A DNA stretch of 64,000 bases from Certhia americana. Lineage: Eukaryota; Chordata; Aves; Passeriformes; Certhiidae. Shown here piece after piece: positions 52,854 to 64,000 of the stretch. The stretch spans positions 97,101,674-97,165,673 of the forward strand of contig CM031857.1 in NCBI GenBank assembly GCA_018697195.1, in the 5' to 3' direction. Below the pieces are notes generated by a model. That model ran no database searches, was not told the DNA's origin, and saw only the letters and a list, made by a program, of their open reading frames with translations. Made by a program: the position numbers and the translations under genes. Position 1 is the first letter of the stretch, and the number at the start of each line of letters is the position of its first letter.

Positions 52854-55800
52854 TTCTAACCTATTAGAAGAAATTCAAATGTTGACTTGGTTGAGATCTG
52901 GGAGATTGTTTCAGTTCTATTTTTAATGAGTCATTAATCAAAGAAGGACCAGAATAATAATCAGGAATCAAAGAACAAGAAGGAATAGATTGAGCATCTG
53001 ATCACATTAAAAAGTAAAACATAGTTTGGACTGATATATGAGTTAATAAAGGTTTGCAAAAGAGTAAAAAAATATTTGAGGCCACAATATATTTGACCTT
53101 TTTTTTTCCTGTCTCAATGCAGGAGTCAAACTGGAAGCTGAAGTGTTAAAAGAGCACAACAAACACCAGACATCCTGAGTTTAATGCATGTCATTAAGGG
53201 CTTATTGTGGCAAGGTAGAGGGTTTATAAACTCATTGTCTTCTGCATGGGCTAATCCAGTACAATGAAGGGGGTTAAGGACAACTTGAACTATTGCACAG
53301 CTGTCCTGCAGCACCCTAGCTAAATGTACTTCCAGATTTCCAGGACATGGAATCTATCTAAAATCAGGAGTTCAATGTGAGCTCCTGCCCACGAGAAGCA
53401 TAATGTAATCCTGCTCAAGCAAGACTTGAGAAGTATTCATTCCAAAACCTGAAATTCTAAGTTTTCCATATAACAAATGACAGGCATCTATACGAAAACA
53501 AAACAAAAATATTATCTAAAGCACCAAAATTTATGCAGTGTTATTAAAGTCCTGGTTTCTGCAGATGTCTGCCTAAACATTTCTGAAAGGTGCATTTATT
53601 TAGAAGGCTTTATTGTGAAAAAGAAATCTGGGTTTAATCAGTCAACATATATTACTGCATTTTGCGGCTGAAAAATTCCATCTTATCTAAGCAGGTATGT
53701 GTAAAAACAATTCAGTATTATGCAAAGCCGGCAGGTTAGAAAGGGCAGCTAGATAGGTAAGAAATGGAGGAGGTCAGCGTGGTGGTTTGGTCTGCATTAG
53801 GTAACAGTGGTAGAGCTGTCACAAGCTTAATTGAACTCTCTCTGCTGGCCTGTAATAAAGCTGACACTTGAGGCAGCTGCACCCTTCTACATTTGCTACT
53901 CAGTATAGCAAACAGCACATTGAAGGATATTTATTGATTACCCTCCTGAGGATATTAATTGTCCCTCCCTCAATGAAGCTGTGAGCCCATCTCCTGGCAT
54001 GGCTAGCAGGGCTGGCACACACAGGACTCACACTGTCTTTTTCTGCCTCTAGGCAGCGTGTAGCAGTTGGGCTGACACAGAACACCAGCAGCTCCTGTTC
54101 AAGGAATGGGAGGCACTGTCTGAGCAGTTCCACTGTAGGGAGCAAACAGGTGTGAACACAATATTCTGCCAGCTGTTGCCCTAGTGGCACGTAAGGAGCC
54201 ATACAGGCATCAATGCCAAACCCAAAGGAAGCCAAAAACTGCATCTCTTTTGGAAAATGCTGGTCCCACTGTCCAATGTCATGGTGCATGAGGCAAGAGT
54301 CACCAAACCAGCTAAGAAGAAACCCCAATTCTGATATAGGGTGGATCATCTTAATCAAAGCACCACTTACAATTGTGTTTTATGGGGTTTGTTTTTTGTG
54401 TTTAATAACCCTCTGAAATTTTGCTAAGAAGTACACCATGGGCTAGTTACAATGCTCTGGAGCACTCTGCTTTTTCCTCACTGATGTCATTGATGGCTCT
54501 GCCTTTTCCTTGCAGTGAATATACCATATATCATGCTTTACACACATACCATAAAAATGTTAGCATTTGTCCAGTTTAGTGCTCATTCTGTCACATGCTC
54601 ACTGCCCATGGTTAGGGCTTGCTCTAGACAGAATTGTAAATCTCTCTGTTTTCTTCTCCTCATTTGCTCTATTTCCATTCAGCAAACTAAAACCATCTAC
54701 TAGATTGAATAAATGCCCTGAAGGAAGTTTGATGTGTGCAACTTGAGTTTCCCACAGTTTTCAAGTCTAAATATAAGTTAAACTTTTTTGAATAGAAGGC
54801 TTGAACATTCATCTAAAATACTTGTCAACCTGACCCGATAATATAATTTATCAGTATTTTTCTGTACAAAGCTTTTGACCAAGCACCAGATCTCACATCC
54901 AGGATTTACTAAAATAATTATCTTGATGCCTTGGACTGGCCACTTAGAACACATGCTAGACAGAATTAGAGAAAATGTAGGTCTTTATTAAAGGCCTTCA
55001 ATAGATACACCTTGGGTAGTGCAAAAGCCTTGCAGAGGCTACACCCAAGATAGACAATGCTCACATGAGTTTTTCAGGTTTTTTTTTTCCTTTTTTTTTT
55101 CCTTTAACAGCAGCTTTGCTATATCTTTGTAAAGAGATACAAAAGATTAAGAAGAATAAAAACCATCTAAAGATATATTAAAAGATTTTTAAAAATTATT
55201 TTAATGATGGAAAAAATCTAGAAAGAATAAAAGCAATCAGATCAGATTCCTTGATAGCACCTGTTAATATTATTCATTAACCTGGAGAATTTATAATATG
55301 TGAAACATTCATCTCACAATAAATGTAAAACTGTTTCCTTTACATTATTTTAAATGTAGTTCCCTGTAAGGAATATGATGTGCATTAGGTTATGCGCAGT
55401 ACATTCACATTTAGAAAAAAATATGTTGCCTAAAATGGAAATGCCACATTTACAAGGAACAATATTATTTGCTCAGAATTTGCCACTACTTTATTCTCTA
55501 ACTCTGTCTAGCCTCTGTTCTAGGTTGCCAGTCCAAGACATCAATCTTTGGCTCAGATTTCAGATACAGAGCTGTTATTATAATTAAATCTTTGACTTTA
55601 TAATTTGCTATGGATAAAGCCAGATAGCAACAGTAAATAATCTTAGTAGAATTACATACTTAGGGACTCATTAAAAGAATGTGATGGTGGTGAGCTGAGC
55701 TTAAACTAAACAGGGAGTATAAATTGCAAGATACAGATCATGACTTAGAAACAGATTTTGTTTCATATTTCTGTCATAGTCAGGTGAAGTTCCTGTTCTG

Positions 55801-57785
55801 ACCTGTCTAGTCTTTATTGCCAATACTTCCTCAGAGATCAACTCAAGATTTCAAATTCGCTAGCCACCATCACTATAAACAAAAAAAATCAACCTACCCC
55901 AAACCTAAGAAAGACAAAAATTAAACCAAAACAGCAACAACCCCCTACGAGTTGTAGCTGGAAACCTGAGGTTCTGAGTATATTTTAAATACTGATGGAC
56001 TAGAAAAATAACCATGACAAATCCAGCACTTAATTTTTCCCTTGCATTTTGCAACTGATAAATGAAAGAAAAGCATACCAAGATTCTCAAATGGCAGAAG
56101 TATCATCCTCTCTCATTTAATGTACAATACTAAAAGGCTTTTCCTTCCCTTACCTCATCAGTGCATCTTGCTCCATTCCCAGACATCCCTCTCCCTACTC
56201 CTATTTCCAAAACAAGCTTATAATTTTGCTCCTTTTTTTCTGGTCATGCTGTGACCCGTCCATCTGCTGCTACAACATGCCCCTCACCTCATGGTAGACT
56301 TTGTGAACCTGAGTTGAACTCAGTTTCTGGCTCTTACTTTGCGGGCAGTGTATGGTGCCAAGATTTTCAGGAAAAGGTCTGAAAGTAATATGGGTGCTCA
56401 AGAAAATGCTCAGGGGTTGAGGGATGAATGCTACCGAGAGAGCAGAACAGCTGAAGAAATACTGCCTTCCCCTGCTAAGGTACTATTTTTCACTCCCTAG
56501 TGGAATGCACTTTCACAAAGAAATTAAATAATCAATTTAGTGTTAATACAACTATCATTTGAGAGGCCAATAATGCAGGGACACATTATTTTTCAACAGT
56601 CTTCAATAATGTATGTACAATGATTAAAAAATCGAACCAGCCAGAAGCAAATATCCCATGTGGAAGCCACAGCAGACTTGAATGTTCTCTTACCTCAGCT
56701 TTGCAGATGATCACAGACATGTTTCACTTTACTAATGTGAATGAATCAATTTATATCATTCTAGTATGAACAACTGCATGAGGATACTTCAAAGTAGTGA
56801 GTGTTAGCTCAAGAAGGTATGTTTGCAAGTACTCTAGTAGTTTATTTTTACTGTGCTTCTATAATCACTTGCAGCATGCTCGACCATAAAATGTAACTCA
56901 AGCCAGTTCTACTTCATTGATAATTGAGATTTCATGACTATATACTAAACATTATTTTCTGTTTTTTATTTCTGATTATACAATTTGAAAAGTGAAACTG
57001 GAATAAAACTTCTGTGAGTTAAGAATTAGTGGATTGTGTCAGAATGTTTGTGATATCACCACAGAACTCCAGTCCCACAAGACATTTAAAAAATACATTA
57101 AAAATAATGTTTGCAAGGTGATAGATCATATGATATGAAATCAAAGGATGTTTTTAGGGAAAATAGTGCAAGTACAAGCCCAGAAATGTGCACCTATAAG
57201 ATTTCAAACTCACAAACACTGTTTCAATTTCTAAAACATATTCTGTACTCTTCTGAGTTAGAAATTTGGTTTTTTGACATTTCAGATAATCACCTGAACA
57301 GCAAAACACAAAAGCCTGTGTGTTCTCTAAGAGAACTGGAACAATCAATAACAGCTCTGCATCTTCTAACAAGAAAAGACTGAATATTTTACTAATGAAA
57401 TAAGGATGAGATTCTTTTTTTATGGCCTTAATATTAAACATTTGCATTACTAAATTTAGTAAATCTGTCATCAGAAAAGAGAGCATGTAATCCTCAGAAA
57501 ACAAAAGCAATTTTTAAGTGCATATATAAACTACATTTCATTTAATGCTCAATTAAGAAGAAACTACCTATGATTAATAGAGAATAAAGCACTTGAATCC
57601 ACAGACCCTTTTCTGTAAGAACAGCAAGTGACAGGTATAGCTCAACCTTTCTTTAACATCTTCAAAAATTCAGATAAATCATCATAATTTCAAAGGGCCA
57701 TTTTCTTGGTACCTCTTCTTCTTCCAAAATGCCAAATGTAAAAATGATGGTTCTCTAGAGGTCTGAGTAATGAAGCAAATGTCAG

Positions 57786-58564
57786 ATTCTGCACCTAGGA
57801 CAGAGCAGTCCAGGTTGTGTGTATAGACTGGGGATGAGAAGCTGGAATGCAGTGCCAGGAAAGGAACCTGGGGGTCCTGGTCGATGGCAAGTTGAACATG
57901 GGTTGGCAGTGCTGTGGCAGCCAGGAGGGACAACCCTGTCCTGGGGGCATCAGGGACAGCATCACCAGCTGGGAAAGGGAGGGGATTGTCCCAGTCTGCT
58001 CTGAGCTGGAGCAGCCTCACCTCCAGTGCTGGGGGCAGTTTTGGGTGACACAATATGAGAATGACATTCAGCTATTGGAAAGTGTCCAAAGGTTGACCAT
58101 GAGGATGGTGAAGAGCCTTGAGGTGAAGCCATATGAGGAACAGCTGAGGTCACTTGGTCTGTTCAGCCTGGAGCAGAGGAGGCTGAGGAGAAACCTCATT
58201 GTGGCCATCAACATCCTCAGGAGGGGAAGCAAAGGGGCAGGTACCAATCTCTTCACCCCTGTGACTGATAAAAGTACTCAAGGAAGCAGCATGAAGCTGT
58301 GTCAGCAGAAGTTTAGTTTGGATATCAGTAGAAGGTTTTTCACCCAGAGGGTGGTTGGGCCATGGAACAGGTTCCCCAGGGAAGTGGTCACAGCACCAAG
58401 TTTGAACTTTTTAAGAACTGTTCTTGAACTGATCAAGAACTGTTTGAATAATGCTCTCAGGCACATACCTGGTGAGATTGTTGGGGTGTCTGAGGCAGGG
58501 CCAGAGTTAGAATCAACAATCATTTTGGGTCCCTTCCAACTCAGCCTATTCTATGATTTTATGA
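57786..58564 (+). mobile_element. CR1 non-LTR retrotransposon with ORF2 C-terminal remnant
   Basis: About 780 bp, the longest CR1 piece in the window. The plus-strand frame from 57847 stays open for 242 codons and shows the C-terminal ORF2 signature: RNLGVLVDGKLNM, PHLQCWGQFW, LRSLGLFSLEQRRLRRNL, then FSLDISRRFFTQRVVGPWNR. It ends with the CR1 tail GGTCCCTTCCAACTCA and ATTCTATGATTTTATG. The endonuclease and catalytic reverse-transcriptase parts are missing, and stop codons interrupt the frame upstream, so it is a dead 5'-truncated copy. It lies antisense to MID1. Confidence 0.92.
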
Positions 58565-59614
58565 CCTTTGAATGATTTACAAAAAATCTTAGTCTGTTTC
58601 ATCTTATCCGTTCCAGCATACATAGACTAAGGATGCAAAACTGAGCTATTCTTACATGGCCTCCTAATCATCTTTACATCACATGGGATAACAGTAGTAA
58701 AATGTAGACAAAAATTGCCTGAACCCTCCCATATAGCTTTGCTTCTTTTTCTGTAAACATTGTAACCATAATATGACAGGCATTCAGGTAATGAAAAATA
58801 AATGACCTTACATTTTGCTGAAAAGACTAGCAATTTAGAGAGAAGCACAAATCCAATTATTCCTAGAGAAAGAGAGAGGGAGATCTTAACATCTCATTTG
58901 ACACATTTACATAATGTGATCAATTTATACAGCCTTCCTCCAGACAAATTATTCATTTGATTTATGACAGCCTTTGAAGTTTTGCCTACTATCAAGGCTA
59001 CCAAACTTTTTCTGCTGAAAACGTGAGTCAATGCTGATTATGTAAGTATATTTTTCATGGCACTTTGGGAAGTTATAAAAACTGTAAAGCACATGGAAGT
59101 CTCAACTTGAGGCCTTCAATTAATTCAGTTTGATTTTGATCTCAGACAAAGTTTTCTTTGGAGAAAAGATATGAACTTAATTTACCCAGTGCATTATTTC
59201 ACATCTGTATTTTCTACATCCATTGTTTCTGAGAGATGAGCCTATAGACTTTGTGAGAAATAGCTTTTCTTTAGCCATACAAAACACGCAGAAAAAAGCA
59301 TGCATCTATACAGGTGCTTATACATGCTCTGTAAAGTGAAAAATTGAGTAATGCAATGTGCAAGGGGTGTAGAGAGAGAACAGACTATTCTCTGGAGTTT
59401 CTGCACATGGTCATCAATAACATTTGAGGTCACACAATACTGATTCAGTGCTGAGCCTGATTTCGTGTACAACAACTTTTTAATTTTCTCCTTTTCTTCA
59501 TTGACTGTAGTAAGAAACCTTCTCCCTATATAAGTAAAGGCTCAAAGGGTCCTCATAAGAATACACCTATACTCAAAGGGCACCTACAAACAGACTGTGT
59601 CTTCACAAGCAGCC

Positions 59615-59875
59615 TCATAGAGAAGACAAGGAGCAACAGGAACAAATTGCATTGGGAGACATTTCACCTCAATGTAAAAAAAATCATGCTTTACAATGGG
59701 AAAAATAATTTACTAAACTAGGCTTCCCAGGGACAAGGGAGAGTCCTCATCACTGGAAGTCTTCAAGATGCAATTGGACAGATAGTCTACATAGTCATCT
59801 AGGTTCCCTTTTACATGAAAGGTTGAAACAGATCATCTTAGAAGGTCCCTTCCAAAGTGCAGCGCTCTACAATTG
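59615..59875 (+). mobile_element. Diverged CR1 3' fragment
   Basis: Shows CR1 landmarks in order: GACAAGGAGCAACAGG, CTTCCCAGGGACAAG, CATCACTGGAAGTCTTCAAG and CAGATCATCTTAGAAGGTCC, then CCTTCCAAAG. The tail repeat is lost. The 5' boundary is uncertain and could lie up to 60 bp earlier. Confidence 0.75.
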
Positions 59876-61959
59876 ATGATTTATTAATCACTCTTATTAG
59901 TTAAAGAGTTATAAGTATAACTGATTAATTCTTTTAAGTATGGCTCTGCGTGCATGTGTGTGGGCATGCGTGTATGTATGGATGTGTTTTAGCAAACACT
60001 CCAGTGAAATAAACCTGGTTATAAACAGGTTAGCTTGGACTCTCATTTTAGGTCGCTGAGCTTCATGGCTGTTTTGGGAGCTGATTAGCTCAGTCTGGAA
60101 CAATTTCAATTATGCAGCTGTTCCATGATTTTGAACACTATAGTGCCATTAACAGTCCAAAGTGAGTTACGTACAGGAGAGGAGAACTGCCTCTAATTCC
60201 TACTGTCCTGGTCCACACTTTTCTGTACCTCCAGATGCTTGGAAAACAAAGCCTGGCAAGACTTTCACACCCTCAGGATGTCAGGCTCTCCCAGAGTGGG
60301 GGCCTTTGACTCCTTAGTTCTGTACATGAGCTGCTTTACCCTGTGCATAAACATGCAAGTCTGTGAGATGGCCAAGAAATAATTGTGCAAATAGCTGAGG
60401 AGGGACCAGGAGAACCATGCCCTATATTGCCTGTGAAACTATGTAAGGAGATTGTCTACTCTCTAAATTGCTGTTACACTCTGACAGGAAGAACAAATTG
60501 GTTTTGGTAAGCCTTTCACTTTGTTGAAACTGCTTATGCTGGAGATGGGACATACATTTTGGAAACGATATTTTCTAGACAATATTACTGAATATTGAAA
60601 TGACAGTTCCATTAGCTTCTGTTTTTTTCATTTGTTTCTGCCAGAGTGGTTCCTATTGAATATATAAAACTAGCTTTCACCCATGATTTTTATAATTAAT
60701 AAGAAATTTATTTTACTTTATAATTTAATATCTGTGTTTTCTTTGTTTTCATCTTCCAAAGTCTTGTTTCTGTTGTAACCACCTTACTTCAACAGAAAGA
60801 ACCAAATAACATGCCAAATACATGGGCCCCTAAAATGCTTTAAATTACTCATTTAAATAATTTTAAAAAAACATGATAAAACAAAATTTCTTAATAGAGA
60901 TAAAAAAGTAATAATCCCTACTTTGTTCTTTCCCTATATGAATTTCAATTAGAGAAAAACATCCTGATCCTTATTTTATAGATTATTCAATTTCTGTAAG
61001 ATCACATGCCTTTAATCAAATATGCAGTAAAGGCTATGCTAGTTTTCCTACTGATTCAATGGGCTTTGAACAAGAGTCATCAGAAGGCAGTAAAATTAAG
61101 AAGGCACCTCCCATTATGGATACTAAATGCTGGTAAATTTTTTGTTCAGGCAAGTAATCTGGGTGCTAAAGATAATAATTATTACTTGTTTGTTAGAGTG
61201 GTATCAGCTCTCTCTCAAACAATCTATATATGGCTACTGAAGACAGCAAAAGCAAAGGTTCCTAGGTTTGACATAACAGAGCTATGTTGCCCTTTCCACA
61301 GTCCATTGACATGTGATCAAAATGAAAACTTACTGGATTCTCAATTCAGACTTCTAAAACTAGCCCCTTAGAAACATGCTACACACAAAAACAACAACCA
61401 AAAAACCCTGCCTTGCTGCTGAATGTTACTTTGAAATTGCGTGTCTGAAAAAGAAGATTTCAGTAGTCCTTGGTGGGTTTGTCCAGATCTCTAAGGTTGT
61501 CCATTCTCATTATTAAATATGTTCTGTGGAATGTCTCCACTGCATGACACTAGCTGCTGGGTGCTTTTCAAAGTAAATAGAAGTCTGCTTTGTTTCATCT
61601 TGCAGAGTTCCCTGAAGGTAACCTCAGAAATGTCTTAGGTACAAATGACATTTGTACATCAAAAATGCTTTTGAGACTCAGGGTCAAACAACTAGCATGA
61701 AAATCAAATGTGAATGAAAGAAAGAAAAGGGAAATAAAAGAAAAGGGCATCATAGTGAAAGCCGTGGATTTCACAACTTTTTGATTTTCTTTAAGCAAAT
61801 TCTTTATTTCAGAAAAAAAGCTGTTAACCCTGACAGCTGCAGAAAATGCCCCAGAAAAGGCTCCTGTGGACAAGGAGCTGACCATGTGCTCTCACAGCAG
61901 AGACGGCTGTTGTTGCCTTGAAGGTGTTTAAATGATGAAGAGGTCAAACAAAAGGGCTG

Positions 61960-62082
61960 TGACTTTCTATCCTTAAAGACAGTGAAAATAGTCACTAGGC
62001 AACCTGCCCTCATTGTGAAAGGGACTGCTGACTAGACAACTTCCAGAGGTCTCTTTCAAACTAAATTATTCTCTAATTCTGA
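61960..62082 (+). mobile_element. Diverged CR1 3' fragment
   Basis: Recognised from ATCCTTAAAGACAGTGAAAA, CTAGGCAACCTGCCCTCATT, then GACTAGACAACTTCCAGAGG and the end TTATTCTCTAATTCTG. A short, old, 5'-truncated copy. Confidence 0.8.
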
Positions 62083-64000
62083 AATTAAGACACTAATTTT
62101 TATAAATCATAAATATTACTGAAATTCAAAAAATCCATAGGTAATTAGTTGCTCCATAAATAATTTTTATACAAAGAACCTAATGAAATATATTTTTAGA
62201 AACTGAGTTTATCATATATGACATCTAGTACAAGTGACAGTGTTTTGTATATTTGACTGCGCTATTCAAAGTGTGTCATAAACCATGAGTGAATAATATG
62301 GATGCATAGTTCTTTCTATTACCTTAATTTAATCTATTCTTTTTTATCTTCTGCATGATATCAAGCTCCAGTGAATAAAATTATTTTTGGGTAGTGTGCA
62401 GTTACAGAAACATCACATTTTTATGCTTCTGGAATCTTTGACAAAGAACAAGACTACAAGACTGTAATTTATTCAGAGATGTTTTCAATTTTCAGTGCAC
62501 TTGTGAGAGATGAAAAAAACCAAGCAGGAACTGCAAAGCATCTTCCACTTTTCCTATTTCATACTAAAAAGAGAAATCTGATTTATTTTCCATTATTCAG
62601 CGTTGGTTGAGGTATCTAACCAGGGGTGGAAGAACCACCACTCTTTTTTCTTTTTTAGTCTGCCAGCACATGGCATCAGACAGTTGTGGTTCAGTGCTCC
62701 TGGGCTAAGCTAACAGTGATGAAAGTTTCAAAGAGCTTTAAATTAAAAACCCATTAATGGAGAGGACAGATTCAGACTTGATTTTAACTGCTTTAAACAT
62801 TTACTTGCTTGATATGAAAGCTGTAGGGCAAAAGGAAGATAGAGCCTTAAAATGTGTGTGGACTGTTTTAGAAAGTACAAAAGAAATTAACATAATTTAG
62901 TCCTATACAGTGTTAGAAAACTGTGAAGACAGAACCACCAACATGAATTACAATACTTATATAAAAGTTGTGCCTACTTCTCAGTTTTCCCTGAATAGCC
63001 TGGCTACCCTGGTTTTCTCTCCCCCATTAATCTTTGCTTTTATTTTTTTTCTTCACAGGCAAAAGTGGTACTTAGCTGAAATGAAATTCTTAAAGCTTTT
63101 GAGGGTATATAGTATGGGTCTCCTAATTAGGACATCCTGTAGAAACACAATTTTAAAAAAGACTGGAGGAAGGGGAAAGAAATACTACATCATACTTTGT
63201 ACTGAAATAGTACCCCAATTAAATAAAAATACAAGCTAAAAATTGCATGCTCTTCATTTTCTCCTAAAGGTCTTGCATAAGGCTAAATGCCTTTTCAGTT
63301 TAGTCCCCCAGATTTAAAAAAATGGTGTGCTATTATGCACCAGAGCTGTAATTAGTCATTTTGATAATAACAATGGAGTTTATAATTTCACACCAGGCTG
63401 ATCATCTCTTGAAACCATTTATTTCAGCTCAGTACATCCCCTGTTAATTGGAATGTTTTGCTAGTGGTGTGTTCCCATTAAGATACAGTCTTGTCATTAT
63501 GGCCATTAGGTTTGACCTTTTCTTGTGATTCAGACCGGGGAACAGCCATCCAGAATCCATGCATATGGATAGCTGGTTTCAGATACATTAACAGCTTGTC
63601 GTCTGTTCCTCTGTGAGTTGTAGGTAAAATAAAAGAATTAGCATGTAAAATGTTGCAGTCTCTCTTACATGAGGTCAGATTCTGCAATTACTGTGGTCAT
63701 ACCTGGCCTCAGAAAGCAGAGAATTTATAATATCTGCCTGCAGCAAGTTTTTTGAAAGTAGTTTTGCAATTCACAGTGGGCTATATCCGGCTATTAGCTG
63801 AATGTTAAGAACCAGAAAATTTCAAGAGATGTAGCTCAGTTCATAACTTATCCTCAACTATTTAGAACATATTTCAGACTTTTTAAAGCTTTTAATCATA
63901 TCAGTAGGGATTGTAATTTCATCTATGATTGTATGTATTTGATGTTTCCCATTATTAGATCCTTATTTCACATACTGCAATTTCAAACTTCAGTTATATC

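Noticed and set aside
57154..57510. 118-codon minus-strand frame
   Set aside because: Leucine- and phenylalanine-rich translation typical of AT-rich intron sequence, with no domain.
61006..61371. 121-codon plus-strand frame
   Set aside because: AT-rich, no recognised family, no promoter or splice context; length is within chance for this many kilobases.

Overview
This window comes from a vertebrate nuclear genome, most likely a bird. It is AT-rich and intron-dominated, with no operons or prokaryotic features. It carries several CR1 non-LTR retrotransposon fragments and one LTR of a type I recognise from avian endogenous retroviruses. The species cannot be fixed from the sequence alone.

The only protein-coding gene I can support is the C-terminal two thirds of MID1 (Midline-1, TRIM18), on the minus strand. 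Eight coding exons lie at 46512-46607, 33883-33990, 30672-30820, 27170-27297, 18900-19043, 10464-10625, 8244-8451 and 6328-6676, in transcript order. Their lengths are 96, 108, 149, 128, 144, 162, 208 and 349 bp. All have GT-AG junctions and compatible phases, and joined they give 447 codons plus a TGA stop. Taking mammalian MID1 as 667 residues, this is residues 221-667: the end of the coiled coil, the COS box, the fibronectin type III domain and the PRY-SPRY (B30.2) domain. The first coding exon (RING and two B-boxes, about 220 codons) is not here and should lie above position 64000.

Layout by position: 1 to about 3387 is the 3' flank, with no gene seen. About 3388-6327 is the probable 3' UTR, with several candidate poly(A) signals. 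6328-46607 holds the exons, separated by introns of 1.6 to 12.5 kb. 46608-64000 is part of the large intron upstream. Intronic cargo includes a solo LTR (26068-27088, 6-bp target duplication GGGAGA) only 81 bp past an exon donor site, six CR1 pieces of varied age, and microsatellites. The most polymorphic-looking arrays are (GTGAA)15 and (ATT)19.

No previously undescribed system is evident. Points worth a second look are the LTR beside the 128-bp exon, a 213-codon open frame antisense to the 3' UTR, an unexplained 152-codon open frame in the upstream intron, a 28-bp near-perfect hairpin, and GC-rich patches in otherwise AT-rich introns.
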